A stretch of 51,572 nucleotides of DNA from Nitrospira sp. CG24A. Its GTDB lineage: Bacteria; Nitrospirota; Nitrospiria; Nitrospirales; Nitrospiraceae. Numbering within the stretch: the stretch's first letter is position 1; each line of letters begins with the position of its first letter. Both the position numbers and the translations under genes were made by a program. The notes beneath the pieces are model-generated. The model was not told where the DNA came from. It ran no database searches and was given only the letters and a program-made list of their open reading frames with translations. Location: NCBI GenBank assembly GCA_002869925.2, contig NEWT02000022.1, positions 1 to 51,572 of the forward strand, written 5' to 3'. Positions 27,151 through 37,239 of this stretch are shown piece after piece.

Positions 27151-30123
27151 ATGGAGTATATTGTGCAATCTAGGACAAGAACAGTTCTTACATCAGTCGC
27201 GGTGCTGTGTCTGACGATAGTTTTTGGCACGTCGCCTCTCCTCGCTGAATCCAGTCCAGCCATTGGGCCGTTGACAGTCCATCCGACAAACCCACGGTAC
27301 TTTGCCGATCCGACAGGGCGCGCGGTGTATCTCACCGGCTCACATACGTGGTCCAACCTGCAAGATAGTGAGACGAGCGCCTTCAACTACACGAGCTACC
27401 TCGGACTTCTTCAGGCCAACCATCATAATTTTATTCGTCTCTGGATTTCTGAGTCCCCTCAAGCCGACGCCGGATTGATGCCCGCCCCAGGATTTGTCGC
27501 CGGCGCTCCTTGGTATAAACGGGCGTCGCCGTTGCCGTATGCCAGGACGGGACCTGGGAATGCAGCTGACGGCTTGCCCAAGTTTAGCCTCAATCAGTTC
27601 GATCAAGCCTATTTTGATCGCTTGCGGTCACGAGTGATTGCTGCCCGCGATCAGGGGATATATGTTGGCATCATGTTGTTCAACTTTCAGACGGCCTGGA
27701 ATGCCAACGAGACCCTCCCCAATCGAAACGTCTGGCGCTATCATCCCTATAACACCACCAACAACGTCAGCGGGGTCAACGGCGACCCGAACGGTAACGG
27801 CAACGGAGAAGAGACCCATACGCTCCAAGTGGCGGCTGTCACTCAAGCGCAAGAAGCGTACGTCAAGAAAGTGATCGACACCGTCAACGATCTCGATAAC
27901 GTGATGTATGAGGTGTCGAACGGAGATACCGCCGGCGATCCCGCCTGGCAATTTCACATCATCAATATCATCAAGACCCACGAGGCAGGAAAACCGAAGC
28001 AGCACCTTGTGGGCATGACCGGAGCTGAGAAACTCAGTAATAGCCTGCTCATGACCAACCCCGGCGACTGGACCTCCTTCGCCGCAACGACCTACAACAG
28101 TTCGACGGATCATTACACCAGTAACCCTCCGGCGACCGATGGTACGAGAGTCAGTATTCTGGATACCGATCACATCGGGTACTCGCTCTTTCAGAACGAT
28201 GCAGCGTTGACACGTGGCTGGGTCTGGAAAAGTTTCACGCGGGGGCACCATCCCATTTTAATGGAAGACAATACTGGTTTTTCTGGCTGGGCAGCCGGAC
28301 GATCGGCTATGGGCCACACCCAATCCTATGCGTCACGGATGAACCTGGCCGGCATGACTCCGCTGAACAGCCTTTCCTCTACAAGCTATTGCTTGGCGAG
28401 TGCTGGGCAAGAGTATCTTGTCTATCAACCTGCAAACGGACCGTTTACCGTCAATGTTGCCGGTGGAGCCTACATCTATGAATGGTTCAATCCCGTGGCA
28501 GGGACCATTGCAGGGACTGGGACTGTTGGGGCCGTAGGAGGAGATCAATCTTTTACACCGCCCTTTAGCGGGCCAGCGGTGCTTTTTCTCAAAGCCAGCG
28601 GCGCCACACCTCCGGCGACACCACCTGTCGCGTCTCCGGTTGGTCATTGGAAGCTGGACGATGCAAATGGATTAATCGTTGCCGATGCATCGGGCAATGG
28701 TCTAGCGGGAGCCTTGGTGAACAGGCCTGTATGGACCAGTGGCTGGCTCGGCGGTGGCCTCAGCCTGAATGGCACAAATGACTATGTTCAAATTCCAAAC
28801 CCAGGCCCACTCTCCCCACAAAAGCTGACCCTGTCTCTCTGGGTTAATCCCTCCAGCTTTGCCAATGCCAGCGGATCCTCCATGCTAGCCAATGTGGGAA
28901 TCCGCGACGGAAGCGATGGGTCCTATGGGTTGGCGATCGATACGGCCGGTCGGCCCGTGGCGATGTTAAGCATTGGCGATGGTGAAGGGAATACCTTCTC
29001 CCTCAAGGGCTCAGCTCTCACCGTGGGGCAGTGGAGCCACCTGGCCATGACCTATGATAACGCGACATTGAAGCTCTACGTCGATGGGGTCGCCGCCGAT
29101 CACCTGTCGATCAACCGTGTGCGAACCACGAGTCCTGCGCCGCTGGTGTTTGGGAGGGGAGGCGATGCCGCGCACTATTATAAAGGCATGCTCGACGACG
29201 TTCAGCTCTATAGTCAGGCTTTGAGTGCGGCGGACATTGCCGTGCTTGTGGGGAGCGCGTCTCTGCCCTCGCCGGCATCACTGCCAGCGACCTCGCAACC
29301 ACTGGCTGGTGCAGTGACGCCATTAGCTGGGCTCTCGTCATTGGCCGGGGTTTCGTCTCTGGCCGCAGTTTCTCCACTGATCGTAGATTCATCGCAGACG
29401 TTTTCTCTCGCAGCGGTAACTACCTATAAGGCCTCAACCGATTTCTCAGGAGTGCAAGGACAGCGCGGCTGGTTCTACCGCGATTCGGCAGGTCGGAACA
29501 TGACCTATAATTCCACCACGAGAATATGGCAGGGGGCTGAGACCTATTTGAGACTATGGGGCGGCAATAGTCATCCTGGAAATGGTGCAGATGCCGTACG
29601 ACGCTGGGTGGCGCCATCCGCCGGCACCATCCAAATTACCGGAAATGCCAGCCATGGCGCATCTACTGGAGGGGTCACCGTCTCGATTCGTAAAGGTAGC
29701 ACCATTCTTTGGCAACAGGCCCTGACAACCAGCACTTCCTACAACGTGACGACAACCGTCACGGCCGGTCAAGCGATCGATTTCCAGACCAACCGCGGGG
29801 CCGACGGCAACAATAGTAATGACACAACTGTCTTTGATCCAACCATCACGCTCACGACGGGTGGGACCGCGCCACCGCCACCATCTGGAGGAGGATCCGC
29901 GATCGTGTCATGGAACGCCAACACAGAATCAGATCTTGCAGGCTACCAGGTTTTTTATGGCACGAGTTCACGCAACTACCCCAACTCGATCAGTGTAGGG
30001 AAAGTGACGTCTGCCACAATCACTGGTCTGACGGTCGGGACGACATACTATATCGCCGTAAAGGCGTTAGATACGAGCGGGAATCTCAGTGGGTTTTCTG
30101 CCGAAGTAACCAAACGGCCCTAG
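27151..30123 (+). CDS. Large secreted modular glycoside-hydrolase-like protein
   Basis: A 990-residue exported protein. Residues 1-35 are a signal peptide. About 40-470 form a TIM-barrel-like domain of the DUF4038/apiosidase-like type: VYLTGSHTWSNLQD, HHNFIRLWISES, with possible acid residues in MYEVSNGD and ILMEDNTGF. About 500-700 is a LamG/concanavalin-like domain (WKLDDANGL, ADASGNGLAGALVN, LDDVQLYSQALSAADI). An alanine-serine-leucine-rich linker follows, then a beta-sandwich domain and a C-terminal fibronectin type III domain (TVGTTYYIAVKALDTSGN). It probably cuts or binds a cell-surface or extracellular polysaccharide. ATG at 27151 gives the best signal peptide; 27118 is an alternative. 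Confidence 0.8.
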   Translation: MEYIVQSRTRTVLTSVAVLCLTIVFGTSPLLAESSPAIGPLTVHPTNPRYFADPTGRAVYLTGSHTWSNLQDSETSAFNYTSYLGLLQANHHNFIRLWISESPQADAGLMPAPGFVAGAPWYKRASPLPYARTGPGNAADGLPKFSLNQFDQAYFDRLRSRVIAARDQGIYVGIMLFNFQTAWNANETLPNRNVWRYHPYNTTNNVSGVNGDPNGNGNGEETHTLQVAAVTQAQEAYVKKVIDTVNDLDNVMYEVSNGDTAGDPAWQFHIINIIKTHEAGKPKQHLVGMTGAEKLSNSLLMTNPGDWTSFAATTYNSSTDHYTSNPPATDGTRVSILDTDHIGYSLFQNDAALTRGWVWKSFTRGHHPILMEDNTGFSGWAAGRSAMGHTQSYASRMNLAGMTPLNSLSSTSYCLASAGQEYLVYQPANGPFTVNVAGGAYIYEWFNPVAGTIAGTGTVGAVGGDQSFTPPFSGPAVLFLKASGATPPATPPVASPVGHWKLDDANGLIVADASGNGLAGALVNRPVWTSGWLGGGLSLNGTNDYVQIPNPGPLSPQKLTLSLWVNPSSFANASGSSMLANVGIRDGSDGSYGLAIDTAGRPVAMLSIGDGEGNTFSLKGSALTVGQWSHLAMTYDNATLKLYVDGVAADHLSINRVRTTSPAPLVFGRGGDAAHYYKGMLDDVQLYSQALSAADIAVLVGSASLPSPASLPATSQPLAGAVTPLAGLSSLAGVSSLAAVSPLIVDSSQTFSLAAVTTYKASTDFSGVQGQRGWFYRDSAGRNMTYNSTTRIWQGAETYLRLWGGNSHPGNGADAVRRWVAPSAGTIQITGNASHGASTGGVTVSIRKGSTILWQQALTTSTSYNVTTTVTAGQAIDFQTNRGADGNNSNDTTVFDPTITLTTGGTAPPPPSGGGSAIVSWNANTESDLAGYQVFYGTSSRNYPNSISVGKVTSATITGLTVGTTYYIAVKALDTSGNLSGFSAEVTKRP

Positions 30124-30603
30124 GGCTCGTTTCGAGCATTTCCTCATGCCGTCCTCAGAGGGATAGGTCAAGCGTATGGCTTGACCTATCTCAATAGGGG
30201 ATAACGTATCTCCCTATCTTGTGAACATGTTTCACATCAACGAGATTACACAATCGACTGCTTCGTTGATTTCTTTACCCATGTAAAGCCAGTCACCGTC
30301 TGTATAGGACTGCGACCCTTTTCTTGTGCCGGGTGGTGAGGGAGAGTGCGTGGTCTCGATGGAGATTGGCGCATCATGATGTTCGGGTTATTTTCACCGG
30401 TAATGTTGACCAGGGATTCAGGATAACGGCGTTGCAAACAACCTGGTTTCACCAGATCACATCGGCTACGTGTCGAGAGATCTCGAAGGTGTCATCGGCG
30501 TAAAGCACCAGTGCTCGGAGGTATGTATTCATTTTCTGTTTTTCAGGAGTTAGCCTGCTTCCACCTTTGCGGTGTAAGGCCGCTCCTCCCTCCCTTTTAC
30601 TAG
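30124..30603. other. Intergenic region, hairpin only
   Basis: Holds the hairpin described at 30162-30190 and otherwise no recognisable gene. Its right part joins the IS5-type remnant and may include further unrecognised decayed DNA. Confidence 0.45.
30162..30190 (+). terminator. Hairpin after the glycoside-hydrolase-like gene
   Basis: Perfect 12-bp inverted repeat, gataggtcaagc at 30162-30173 and gcttgacctatc at 30179-30190, with a 5-base loop, 38 bases after the stop. No T-tract follows, so it is a stabilising hairpin or weak terminator. Confidence 0.6.
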
Positions 30604-30990
30604 GTTCTGTTGACATTAACTTGATCAAAAAGTAACTAAAACCGCGAGCTGAATGAACGACAGGAAGGAGCGCGGTCTTGGCGTACCGTATTGTCACCAG
30701 ACGGAAATACGTGAGGTACCCACACATCAATTCTACTAGATTGGACTCCTTGTACAGCGTGTTGTCGTAGTCGCGGAGGACTGTACGGTTCGACCTCGTG
30801 GGATCATCGCCAAGGCTCCGGTCTGTTGAATCCATTTGACCAGTTCATCCGCATCATAGCCCTTCGGGATGGGCAACCCTTGTCTGCCCACCGCGTCGAC
30901 TTGCCAAAGTGTTCAAATTCTGTGGCGGTCGCGAAGGTCATCTGGGCGCCTCCTTGCTGGGGGGAGAGCCGTTTTCTGCCACAGCTCACC
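30604..30990 (-). pseudogene. IS5-family transposase remnant
   Basis: C-terminal part of an IS5/IS427-type DDE transposase spread over frames. In the 5' to 3' direction of the gene: WADKG, then GYDADELVKWIQQTGALAMI after a frame break near 30863, then RSNRTVLRDYDNTLYKESNL after another near 30804, and a degraded end (YFRLVTIRYAKTA). No N-terminal part is found and no matching terminal repeat could be located, so only a truncated fragment remains. The end near 30604 (ggttctgttgacatt on the plus strand) may be the old left tip. Confidence 0.78.
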
Positions 30991-31290
30991 GGCAGAAAGA
31001 AAATGTATTCAGACGTTCCTCGGATGTGTCTCCTCGACGAGGGAGCTTATGCACGTGACGCAAGTGTGTAGATGTGAACAGCGAAAACGAATTCGCTGTA
31101 TCGTGCTTTAAGCAGTATAGATATAGGTCTATTCACCATCAGGTATTCACCTACATTTGCCATGGAAGCATCTCATGGCAGTGTAAGGGATTGTCTGATA
31201 GTGCGCACAGCTCACTTTTAGTATAGTACAGGCTGTCCTCCGTCTTTTAGGCAAGATACACCATTCGAGATGCAATGATGCAGATCTGAG
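30991..31290. other. Upstream region of the receiver-domain gene
   Basis: Contains a 7-bp inverted repeat, tgccatg at 31158-31164 and catggca at 31174-31180, which may be an operator or hairpin, and an A+T-rich stretch (ttttagtatagta near 31216) that could be part of a promoter. No gene is seen. Confidence 0.4.
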
Positions 31291-31782
31291 ATGAGACTCA
31301 TGGAAGGTAAATCTCATGATGGGCCGCTCGGTGCAACGGAGGTCTCGTCCCTGGATGGCTTGTCACACTCACAGAGGACGAATGGCAAGTTATCTGTGAG
31401 TCATGGGGAAACGATTTTGGTTGTAGAGGACGATCCAGGCCTTCGGACCATGGTGGTTATGTTGCTCCGATCGCAGGGCTACCAACTGCTTGAGGCATCG
31501 CATCCGGTCGAGGCGGAATCGCTAGTCCGGGACTGCATCGATCCAATCCATCTAGTCCTGATGGACGTCACGCTGCCGGGACTCAATGGCTATGAACTGG
31601 CTCGTATATTATTAGACATCCGGCCGTTTCCTGCCATGCTGTTTGTTTCCGGCTATGAGCAGGACTTCTTCGACTTAGACCGGACAGTCTGTGTTAAGAG
31701 TGAATTCCTATTAAAGCCCTTTGGGCTAAATGTTCTCGTTACAAAGATTCACGAGCTATTGGAAACTGTTCAGCCTGCATGA
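31291..31782 (+). CDS. Single-domain response regulator (CheY-like)
   Basis: A 163-residue receiver protein without an output domain. The acidic pocket is VVEDD (44-48), the phosphoacceptor is Asp92 in LVLMDVTLPGLNG, the switch Ser is in LFVSGYE (Ser120) and the conserved Lys142 is in LLKPF. A 40-residue N-terminal extension of unknown role precedes the domain. No histidine kinase lies nearby, so it is an orphan, possibly an output-less relay in a phosphotransfer chain. Confidence 0.88.
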   Translation: MRLMEGKSHDGPLGATEVSSLDGLSHSQRTNGKLSVSHGETILVVEDDPGLRTMVVMLLRSQGYQLLEASHPVEAESLVRDCIDPIHLVLMDVTLPGLNGYELARILLDIRPFPAMLFVSGYEQDFFDLDRTVCVKSEFLLKPFGLNVLVTKIHELLETVQPA

Positions 31783-32424
31783 TTTATGAAGGTGTGTTGC
31801 GAAAGCGTGCAGGTGCGGTGCGAGACGGGCAGCCGGAGACGTGAAGCCCTGAGGCTACGAGTGTAGTATGTCGAAGGGCTGAATGCCGAGATTGCACTTC
31901 ACTGGCGCGTATCCGAGCTTGCAGTAGGAGCTTCATGAATTATGCGGGTTAGGAAGGGGAAACATCTTGTGCGATGTGAAACGTTGAATCAAGTAGGCCG
32001 GGTTGCCATATAGCCTCGACTGATGCCTGGCGGCACCTAGAAGCGCTGTCGTCATTTCCCGCCTCAAAACTCGGACTAAAACGTTGCATCAGAGGATCCG
32101 CTCCGATTTTCTTATAACATGTTTCTGTCTGGATCTGCGTCATTATACACTGCTGGTCTTTAGAACGTGTTCGTACGGTGCGAGGTGGGTAGAGGATGAC
32201 GAGGTGTCAGCCTTCACGTTCGTGGGGGCCGAGCTGCTCCACCTCGACCAATAGGCATGATGGTCTACATGACAGTCTGAAATTTTGATGGCCTAGGCCA
32301 GTAGGTCCAGAAGGGAGACGTGCGTCCCACCTTCAAAAACTAAGATTTTTCAACAGCAAGACCATAGTTTCGAACGCAGACCCTTGTTTCACCGATCTTG
32401 TCTCCTGAGGACAAGGTGGCTGAC
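31783..32424. other. Intergenic region, no gene seen
   Basis: About 640 bases. A leftward 64-residue reading at 31949-32143 has no ribosome binding site or family match. I see no repeat with a clear function. Confidence 0.45.
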
Positions 32425-32667
32425 TTATGATGGAGCTGTGGAAGGGGACGTAGAGCCATCGGAGGGGTGGGGTAAGGTTCCATCAAGGGTTTCATCGAGG
32501 ATTCGAAGAGACTCATTGAGGAGGTCTGCTGCGCAGTGTAGCGTCACGTGAATTTGTTGGAGCGCTTCTTCCCACCGCTCTTCCTGGTATAACGATTGAA
32601 ACCGGCGATGATGTTCCTCCACGATCGCTTGCTTCGCGTCCAACATAAGGCTATCGACAGCAGTCAT
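32425..32667 (-). CDS. Small protein of unknown function (80 aa)
   Basis: Unrecognised helical protein, MTAVDSLMLDAKQAIVEEHH then RFQSLYQEERWEEALQQIHV and a Ser/Pro-rich tail. The first 60 residues look like a helical hairpin. ATG at 32667 is chosen because GGGAGG lies 4 bases upstream; a start 20 residues earlier is unlikely. It stands alone. Confidence 0.6.
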   Translation of the reverse strand: MTAVDSLMLDAKQAIVEEHHRRFQSLYQEERWEEALQQIHVTLHCAADLLNESLRILDETLDGTLPHPSDGSTSPSTAPS

Positions 32668-33085
32668 AACGCCTCCCTTTCGTATAGTCGAGGGGGCACG
32701 ATAACAAATCTTGTCTTTCAACAGCAATGATACGAATGGGTGGGTCAGTGAGCGACGCGATCCTAATCCGGGAAGTGAGATCCCTCAGTAGCGATTAACG
32801 CGTTCCCTCTCGCGTTGTGCCTCTGGACTGGCCTTTTATGTGATTTTTTATGAAGTGCCATACAACCTATGGGTTAGCGTCACTGAACGCGACGTCAAAA
32901 AAGAAGGCCTGGTGACTGCTCACGCGAACGCCGCAGTACCTCTATCTCTTATTCTTTTTTTCATCTAAACCCTCAGATTCGTAGGCCTTCCAGAAGACTC
33001 GCATGACTCTGTGCGGCATAGAGTTTACAGAATATTTACACGGAATTGACAGGATTGGAATGTCCTCCAGGTAGGCTGGAGACAC
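32668..33085. other. Intergenic region containing a Pho box
   Basis: About 420 bases between divergent genes. The only clear signal is the TTTACA-type repeat at 33024-33051 described separately. The rest shows no gene or repeat. Confidence 0.5.
33024..33051 (+). promoter_or_regulatory. Pho-box-like repeat upstream of the PsiE-like gene
   Basis: Three hexamers TTTACA (33024-33029), TTTACA (33035-33040) and TTGACA (33046-33051) repeat exactly every 11 bp, 35 bases before the GTG start. The 11-bp spacing and TTnACA core are those of PhoP/PhoB boxes. Similar repeats lie before pstS and the porin. Confidence 0.65.
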
Positions 33086-33613
33086 GTGATCGCACCAATA
33101 ATACAAACCACAATGGAACAGGCTCTTTCGAACAGTTGGTCCAGGCGATTCAGGGCTTTGTCGACGGCCTCTGACATCACCCGGGTTTGGGAAGCAGGTA
33201 CGCGATTGATCCTGAGTCTGCTGACCTTGACGATTCTCCTTGGTTTGGCAGGCGGGGTGGTGAAGACATTTCTCGACCTACGGCTTCTCCTCTCTGCCAA
33301 CGTCGAAGTGGCCCTACGTCAGGTATTGGTCGACACATTGACACTATTGGCCGTTGTCGAAGTGTTGAAGACCACCCTCGCCTACTGCTCTGAGGGGCGC
33401 GTCAGAGTTACCTTTATCATCGACACAGTCCTTGTCGTGATGTTGACGGAGGTTATCTCGCGCTGGTTCACGGGGGGAGAGTGGCCTCAATTTGCGATAC
33501 TGGGCGGCATCTTACTGACGTTAGGTCTCCTGCGCATCGTGGCTGTCCGATATAGCCCAGCTCCAACGACGCTCTCGCAACAGGCCAATCAACTGGGCCT
33601 CTCGTTTTCATAA
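33086..33613 (+). CDS. PsiE-like phosphate-starvation membrane protein
   Basis: A 175-residue protein of the phosphate-starvation-inducible PsiE family. Four hydrophobic segments lie at about 40-62, 78-96, 108-128 and 137-155, with VEVLKTTLAYCSEGRVRVTF in the central loop. The function of PsiE is unknown. The GTG start is taken because CTGGAG lies just upstream; ATG at 33113 is possible. The Pho-box-like repeat and the nearby pst genes support regulation by phosphate. Confidence 0.8.
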   Translation: MIAPIIQTTMEQALSNSWSRRFRALSTASDITRVWEAGTRLILSLLTLTILLGLAGGVVKTFLDLRLLLSANVEVALRQVLVDTLTLLAVVEVLKTTLAYCSEGRVRVTFIIDTVLVVMLTEVISRWFTGGEWPQFAILGGILLTLGLLRIVAVRYSPAPTTLSQQANQLGLSFS

Positions 33614-33631
33614 TTTCACCAGGAGGTAGCG

Positions 33632-33898
33632 ATGTCTATCAATGCACTTCTTGAATCAGTTCCTGAGGCTCATCCTATACGAGGCGAACAGCATTATACC
33701 GATACCATTACGGCGACCATTCTTGACCACCTCGATGAGCAGACAGTGATCAGCCTGGATTCGCTCGTCTGCCTCATGCCTCAACACACGTGGAATCAAA
33801 TTTTTCAGGCCGTCGATCAACTCGCCCGATCCAATAAGATCGTGCTTCGCCGACACCGATTCGACTACATGCTCTTCTCGACCAATTTTGTGGCATAA
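33632..33898 (+). CDS. Small protein with possible winged-helix fold
   Basis: An 88-residue protein, unrecognised. The C-terminal 60 residues (ATILDHLDEQTVISLDSLVC, HTWNQIFQAVDQLARSNKIV then LRRHRFDYML) have the helix-helix-strand pattern of a winged helix-turn-helix, as in small transcription regulators. CAGGAGG lies before the ATG and the gap to the PsiE-like gene is 18 bases, so the two are one transcript. Confidence 0.65.
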   Translation: MSINALLESVPEAHPIRGEQHYTDTITATILDHLDEQTVISLDSLVCLMPQHTWNQIFQAVDQLARSNKIVLRRHRFDYMLFSTNFVA

Positions 33899-34013
33899 CC
33901 ACATCGTGCCGATCCGCTAGAGCGTACCGCACTTGCGATGAGCCTGCTGTGCGGCAGGGAGTCGCTCTGACGCGTTTTGTCGAGGAATAACCAATCTGAA
34001 GAACCTGGAACGC

Positions 34014-34709
34014 TCAATCTTGAGCAAGACTTTCTTTGGAAGGTCCTGGCGGAGTGGTATGACGGATGATCTTGCCCTCCACGAGATAGACGACGAGCTC
34101 GGCAATGTTGGTGGCATGATCGGCCATCCGCTCGAGGTATTTGGCAATGAAGCTCAAGCGAATAGCGCGTGAAATCGTGCGCGTATCCTCCAACATAAAT
34201 GACAGCAATTCTCGGAATATCTGTTCCATCAGGTCATCAACGTAGTCGTCGTCCGCGAGCACCTTCCTGGCGAGCTGAGCATCATCCTTCACGAATGCAT
34301 CAATGCTGTGTTTCACCATCATCCGCGCCATATTGCCCATCATAGGAATATCGATGTAGGGCTTGAGCTGTGGCTCTTCGTTCAGCTCGATTACCCGCTC
34401 GGAGACATTCTCCGACAAGTCGCTGATTCGCTCGAGTTCGGTGGCGATTTTCATCGCGGTCGTGACCAACCGTAAGTCTCGCGCGGCAGGCTGATGGAGG
34501 GCGAGTAACCGAATACTCTCTTCGTCGATTTCTACATCCAAGGCATTGATCTGATGGTCCCGCTCGATGACCTCGCGAGCGAGGGCTGAGTCTCTCGTCA
34601 CCAGCGCGGTGAGGGCTTGATCGATCTGATCTTCCGTCTGCGCAGCCATTCGCAGGAGCTTGGTCTTCAAGTCGGCAAGTTCTTCGTCAAAGTGGCGCTG
34701 TGTCATCAT
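34014..34709 (-). CDS. phoU: Phosphate transport system regulator PhoU
   Basis: A 231-residue all-helical PhoU with two three-helix repeats. The metal-binding-type motif ERISDLSENVSE lies in the first repeat and LERMADHATNIAELVVYL in the second. PhoU signals phosphate sufficiency from the PstSCAB transporter to the PhoR/PhoB kinase pair, keeping the Pho regulon off. Start at ATG 34709, 2 bases after the pstB stop, because the longer reading overlaps pstB. It ends the pst operon. No phoR or phoB gene is in the window. Confidence 0.95.
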   Translation of the reverse strand: MMTQRHFDEELADLKTKLLRMAAQTEDQIDQALTALVTRDSALAREVIERDHQINALDVEIDEESIRLLALHQPAARDLRLVTTAMKIATELERISDLSENVSERVIELNEEPQLKPYIDIPMMGNMARMMVKHSIDAFVKDDAQLARKVLADDDYVDDLMEQIFRELLSFMLEDTRTISRAIRLSFIAKYLERMADHATNIAELVVYLVEGKIIRHTTPPGPSKESLAQD

Positions 34710-34711
34710 CG

Positions 34712-35581
34712 TCACCCAAATCGTCCAGTGATATAGTCTTCGGTCTGCTTCTTTGAAGGTGTAGTAAAGAGCTGTTTCGTGAGTCCGAACTCCACGACTT
34801 CGCCAAGGTACATGAACGTTGTCCAATCGGACACCCGCGCTGCCTGCTGCATATTGTGAGTGACAATCACGACCGTCAAATCCTGCTTCAAGGAAAAGAG
34901 CAGCTCTTCTATTTTTGCAGTAGCGACGGGATCCAACGCCGAGCAGGGTTCGTCCATCAGCAAGACATCCGGTTTGACCGCGAGTGCGCGGGCGATGCAG
35001 AGCCGTTGTTGCTGTCCTCCGGAGAGACCGAAGGCGCTGACGTGGAGCCGATCTTTCACTTCATCCCACAGCCCTGCGCCCTTGAGCCCCTCTTCTACAA
35101 TTTGATCCAGTTGGCCACGGTTCTTGATTCCATGGAGACGCGGCCCATAGGCCACGTTTTCATAAATCGATTTCGGAAAGGGGTTCGATTTCTGAAAGAC
35201 CATTCCAACCCTTTTCCTCAGATCGGTGATATCCACATCGGGGCCGTAGATATTCATGCCGTCAAGCAGCATAGTGCCTTCTAATCGAGTACCTTCAATC
35301 AAGTCGTTAAGCCGATTGAGGCAGCGCAACAAGGTAGATTTTCCGCAGCCGGACGGCCCAATGAACGACGTGACCTGATTTTGGACAATGTTCATATCGA
35401 TGTTGAAAAGCGACTGGCGGCTTCCGTAAAAAAAGTTTACCTGATTCAAGGTCAGTTTGACGGCGTGAGCCTTGGAATTGTGGTCAGAAGACTGGTGAGG
35501 ACTGTTCTGCACATTAAGCCTCTGTGAGTCGAGCCCGTGTGAGTGGAACGACTGCTGTGGCAAAACAGGAGTCGGGGGCAT
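34712..35581 (-). CDS. pstB: Phosphate ABC transporter ATP-binding protein
   Basis: ATPase of the high-affinity phosphate importer PstSCAB. Walker A is GPSGCGKST (75-83), the signature is [10 protein letters not shown], and Walker B is [13 protein letters not shown]. The protein is 289 residues; the first 38 are a poorly conserved extension, so the start could be later. GGAGG precedes the ATG. It is followed by phoU and preceded by pstA in the same operon. Confidence 0.97.
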   Translation of the reverse strand: MPPTPVLPQQSFHSHGLDSQRLNVQNSPHQSSDHNSKAHAVKLTLNQVNFFYGSRQSLFNIDMNIVQNQVTSFIGPSGCGKSTLLRCLNRLNDLIEGTRLEGTMLLDGMNIYGPDVDITDLRKRVGMVFQKSNPFPKSIYENVAYGPRLHGIKNRGQLDQIVEEGLKGAGLWDEVKDRLHVSAFGLSGGQQQRLCIARALAVKPDVLLMDEPCSALDPVATAKIEELLFSLKQDLTVVIVTHNMQQAARVSDWTTFMYLGEVVEFGLTKQLFTTPSKKQTEDYITGRFG

Positions 35582-35592
35582 AACGTTCCTCC

Positions 35593-37239
35593 TTAGAGTA
35601 CAGATCCCGCATACTTCTTGCGCAAGTGGTTGCGAAGGACAATCGCCGTCAAATTCAACAGCACGACGACGGTGATCAATACGAGAGTCGTGATATAGAC
35701 CATTGGCTTCGCGGCTTCCACATTGGGCGACTGGAATCCCACGTCGTAAATATGAAATCCCAGGTGCATGAACTTTCGATCGAAGTGGAGAAAAGGCCAG
35801 GAACCGTCTATCGGGAGCGACGGCGCAAGTTTCACGACCCCTGTGAGCATAAGCGGCGCCACTTCCCCAGCCGCCCGAGCCATCGCCAAAATCAATCCAG
35901 TCAGAATGCCCGGCAAGGCTGAGGGTATCACGACTTTGAGCATCGTTTCCAACTTGGTTGCGCCAAGCGCCAATGATCCTTCACGAAATTCTCTGGGCAC
36001 GGCGGCCAGCCCTTCTTCTGTGGAGACAATGACCACCGGCACTGTAAGTAAGGCCAGCGTCAGGGACGCCCAGAGAATACCGCCGGTGCCGAACGTCGGG
36101 GTCGGAAGTCGTTCAGGAAAGAAAAGCTGGTCGAGGGTTCCGCCGACGGCATACACGAAAAAGCCGAGTCCGAACACACCGAAGACAATCGAGGGCACGC
36201 CTGCGAGATTGTTGACGGCAATTCGTACAAGCCGAACCATGACGCCTTGCCTGGCATATTCTCGCAGATAGAGCGCAGCAAGCACGCCGAAGGGGACGAC
36301 GACGAGGCTCATGATGATGACCATCATAACCGTACCGAAAATAGCCGGGAAAATGCCGCCTTCCGTATTCGCTTCTCGAGGCTCGGTGCTGAGGACATCC
36401 CAGACATTCGTGAGATAGATCCAGCTCTTGTGCATCAGGCCCATCTCGTTTGGCCGAAGGGCGCGAATAATCTGCCCGATCGGAATCTGTTTTTCTCGTC
36501 CGTTTGCATCCACCATCAGAGCAGAGTATTCATTAAATTGTGTGCGCAGCGTGTCTAGTTCCAGGGTTTTTTCCTGGTAACGGGATTCAGCATCAGCGAC
36601 CTGGGCTTTGAGGCTCTCGATTTTCCCTCTATCCCTTGTATCGGGGGTGGAGGCGTTCATTTCAAGCGCGCGAATCTTCAGTCGGGCCTGCTCGATGTCC
36701 GCGTTCATCGCGCCGATCTCGACTCTCTCGATCCGTGTGATCCGTTGATGAAGGGCATTGGTGCTGTCGATCAGTGGAGCCAAGGCAATCCACCCACTGT
36801 CATTCCCTTCCGCCTGAAGCGTCTCTCCTTTGTAGATCGCCTTGATCCTGGCATACATGTTGCCCCATTCGCGGCGTTCCAAGAGCACGACGTCTGTCGG
36901 ATAGGCTTGCGACACCACTTGATCGTCATTGACCCATTTGAAATCGAGTCCATAGATGTCGCGATTCCCGATCTTGACCCGAAGGCGGCTTTTCCCTTCG
37001 GGACGATCCGATGTGACAGAGCGAGGGATGACTTCGCGTCCAGCCAGTTGCCCCATCACGCGTTGTTGATCTTTCAGGGTGAGTTCGACGATGTCCGAGG
37101 TCCAGAAGTATCCCAAGCCGTTGATGGCGATCAACAGCAACAGCCCGAAGACCATGAGCAGGGATACCGAGACGCCGGCGGCGCATCCCCAGATGAAGAT
37201 GTTGCCGGAGGCGAGGATGTTATTGAATGAGGTGCGCAT
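35593..37239 (-). CDS. pstA: Phosphate ABC transporter permease PstA, long form
   Basis: A 548-residue version of the inner-membrane permease. One transmembrane helix at about 13-37 precedes a periplasmic region of some 250 residues with a coiled coil ([40 protein letters not shown]). The C-terminal 260 residues are the usual permease with the EAA-type loop [20 protein letters not shown]. The long extension is known in gammaproteobacteria and some other phyla. The ATG overlaps the pstC stop as TAATG. Confidence 0.95.
   Translation of the reverse strand: MRTSFNNILASGNIFIWGCAAGVSVSLLMVFGLLLLIAINGLGYFWTSDIVELTLKDQQRVMGQLAGREVIPRSVTSDRPEGKSRLRVKIGNRDIYGLDFKWVNDDQVVSQAYPTDVVLLERREWGNMYARIKAIYKGETLQAEGNDSGWIALAPLIDSTNALHQRITRIERVEIGAMNADIEQARLKIRALEMNASTPDTRDRGKIESLKAQVADAESRYQEKTLELDTLRTQFNEYSALMVDANGREKQIPIGQIIRALRPNEMGLMHKSWIYLTNVWDVLSTEPREANTEGGIFPAIFGTVMMVIIMSLVVVPFGVLAALYLREYARQGVMVRLVRIAVNNLAGVPSIVFGVFGLGFFVYAVGGTLDQLFFPERLPTPTFGTGGILWASLTLALLTVPVVIVSTEEGLAAVPREFREGSLALGATKLETMLKVVIPSALPGILTGLILAMARAAGEVAPLMLTGVVKLAPSLPIDGSWPFLHFDRKFMHLGFHIYDVGFQSPNVEAAKPMVYITTLVLITVVVLLNLTAIVLRNHLRKKYAGSVL

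Noticed and set aside
30449-30603. Continuation of the IS5-type reading frame past the transposase similarity
   Set aside because: The part beyond about 30604 has no transposase similarity and looks like read-through of an open frame.
31158-31180. Inverted repeat tgccatg/catggca upstream of the receiver-domain gene
   Set aside because: Only 7 bp per arm; may be an operator, but arises by chance too easily to claim.
31949-32143. 64-codon minus-strand reading
   Set aside because: No ribosome binding site and no recognisable composition.
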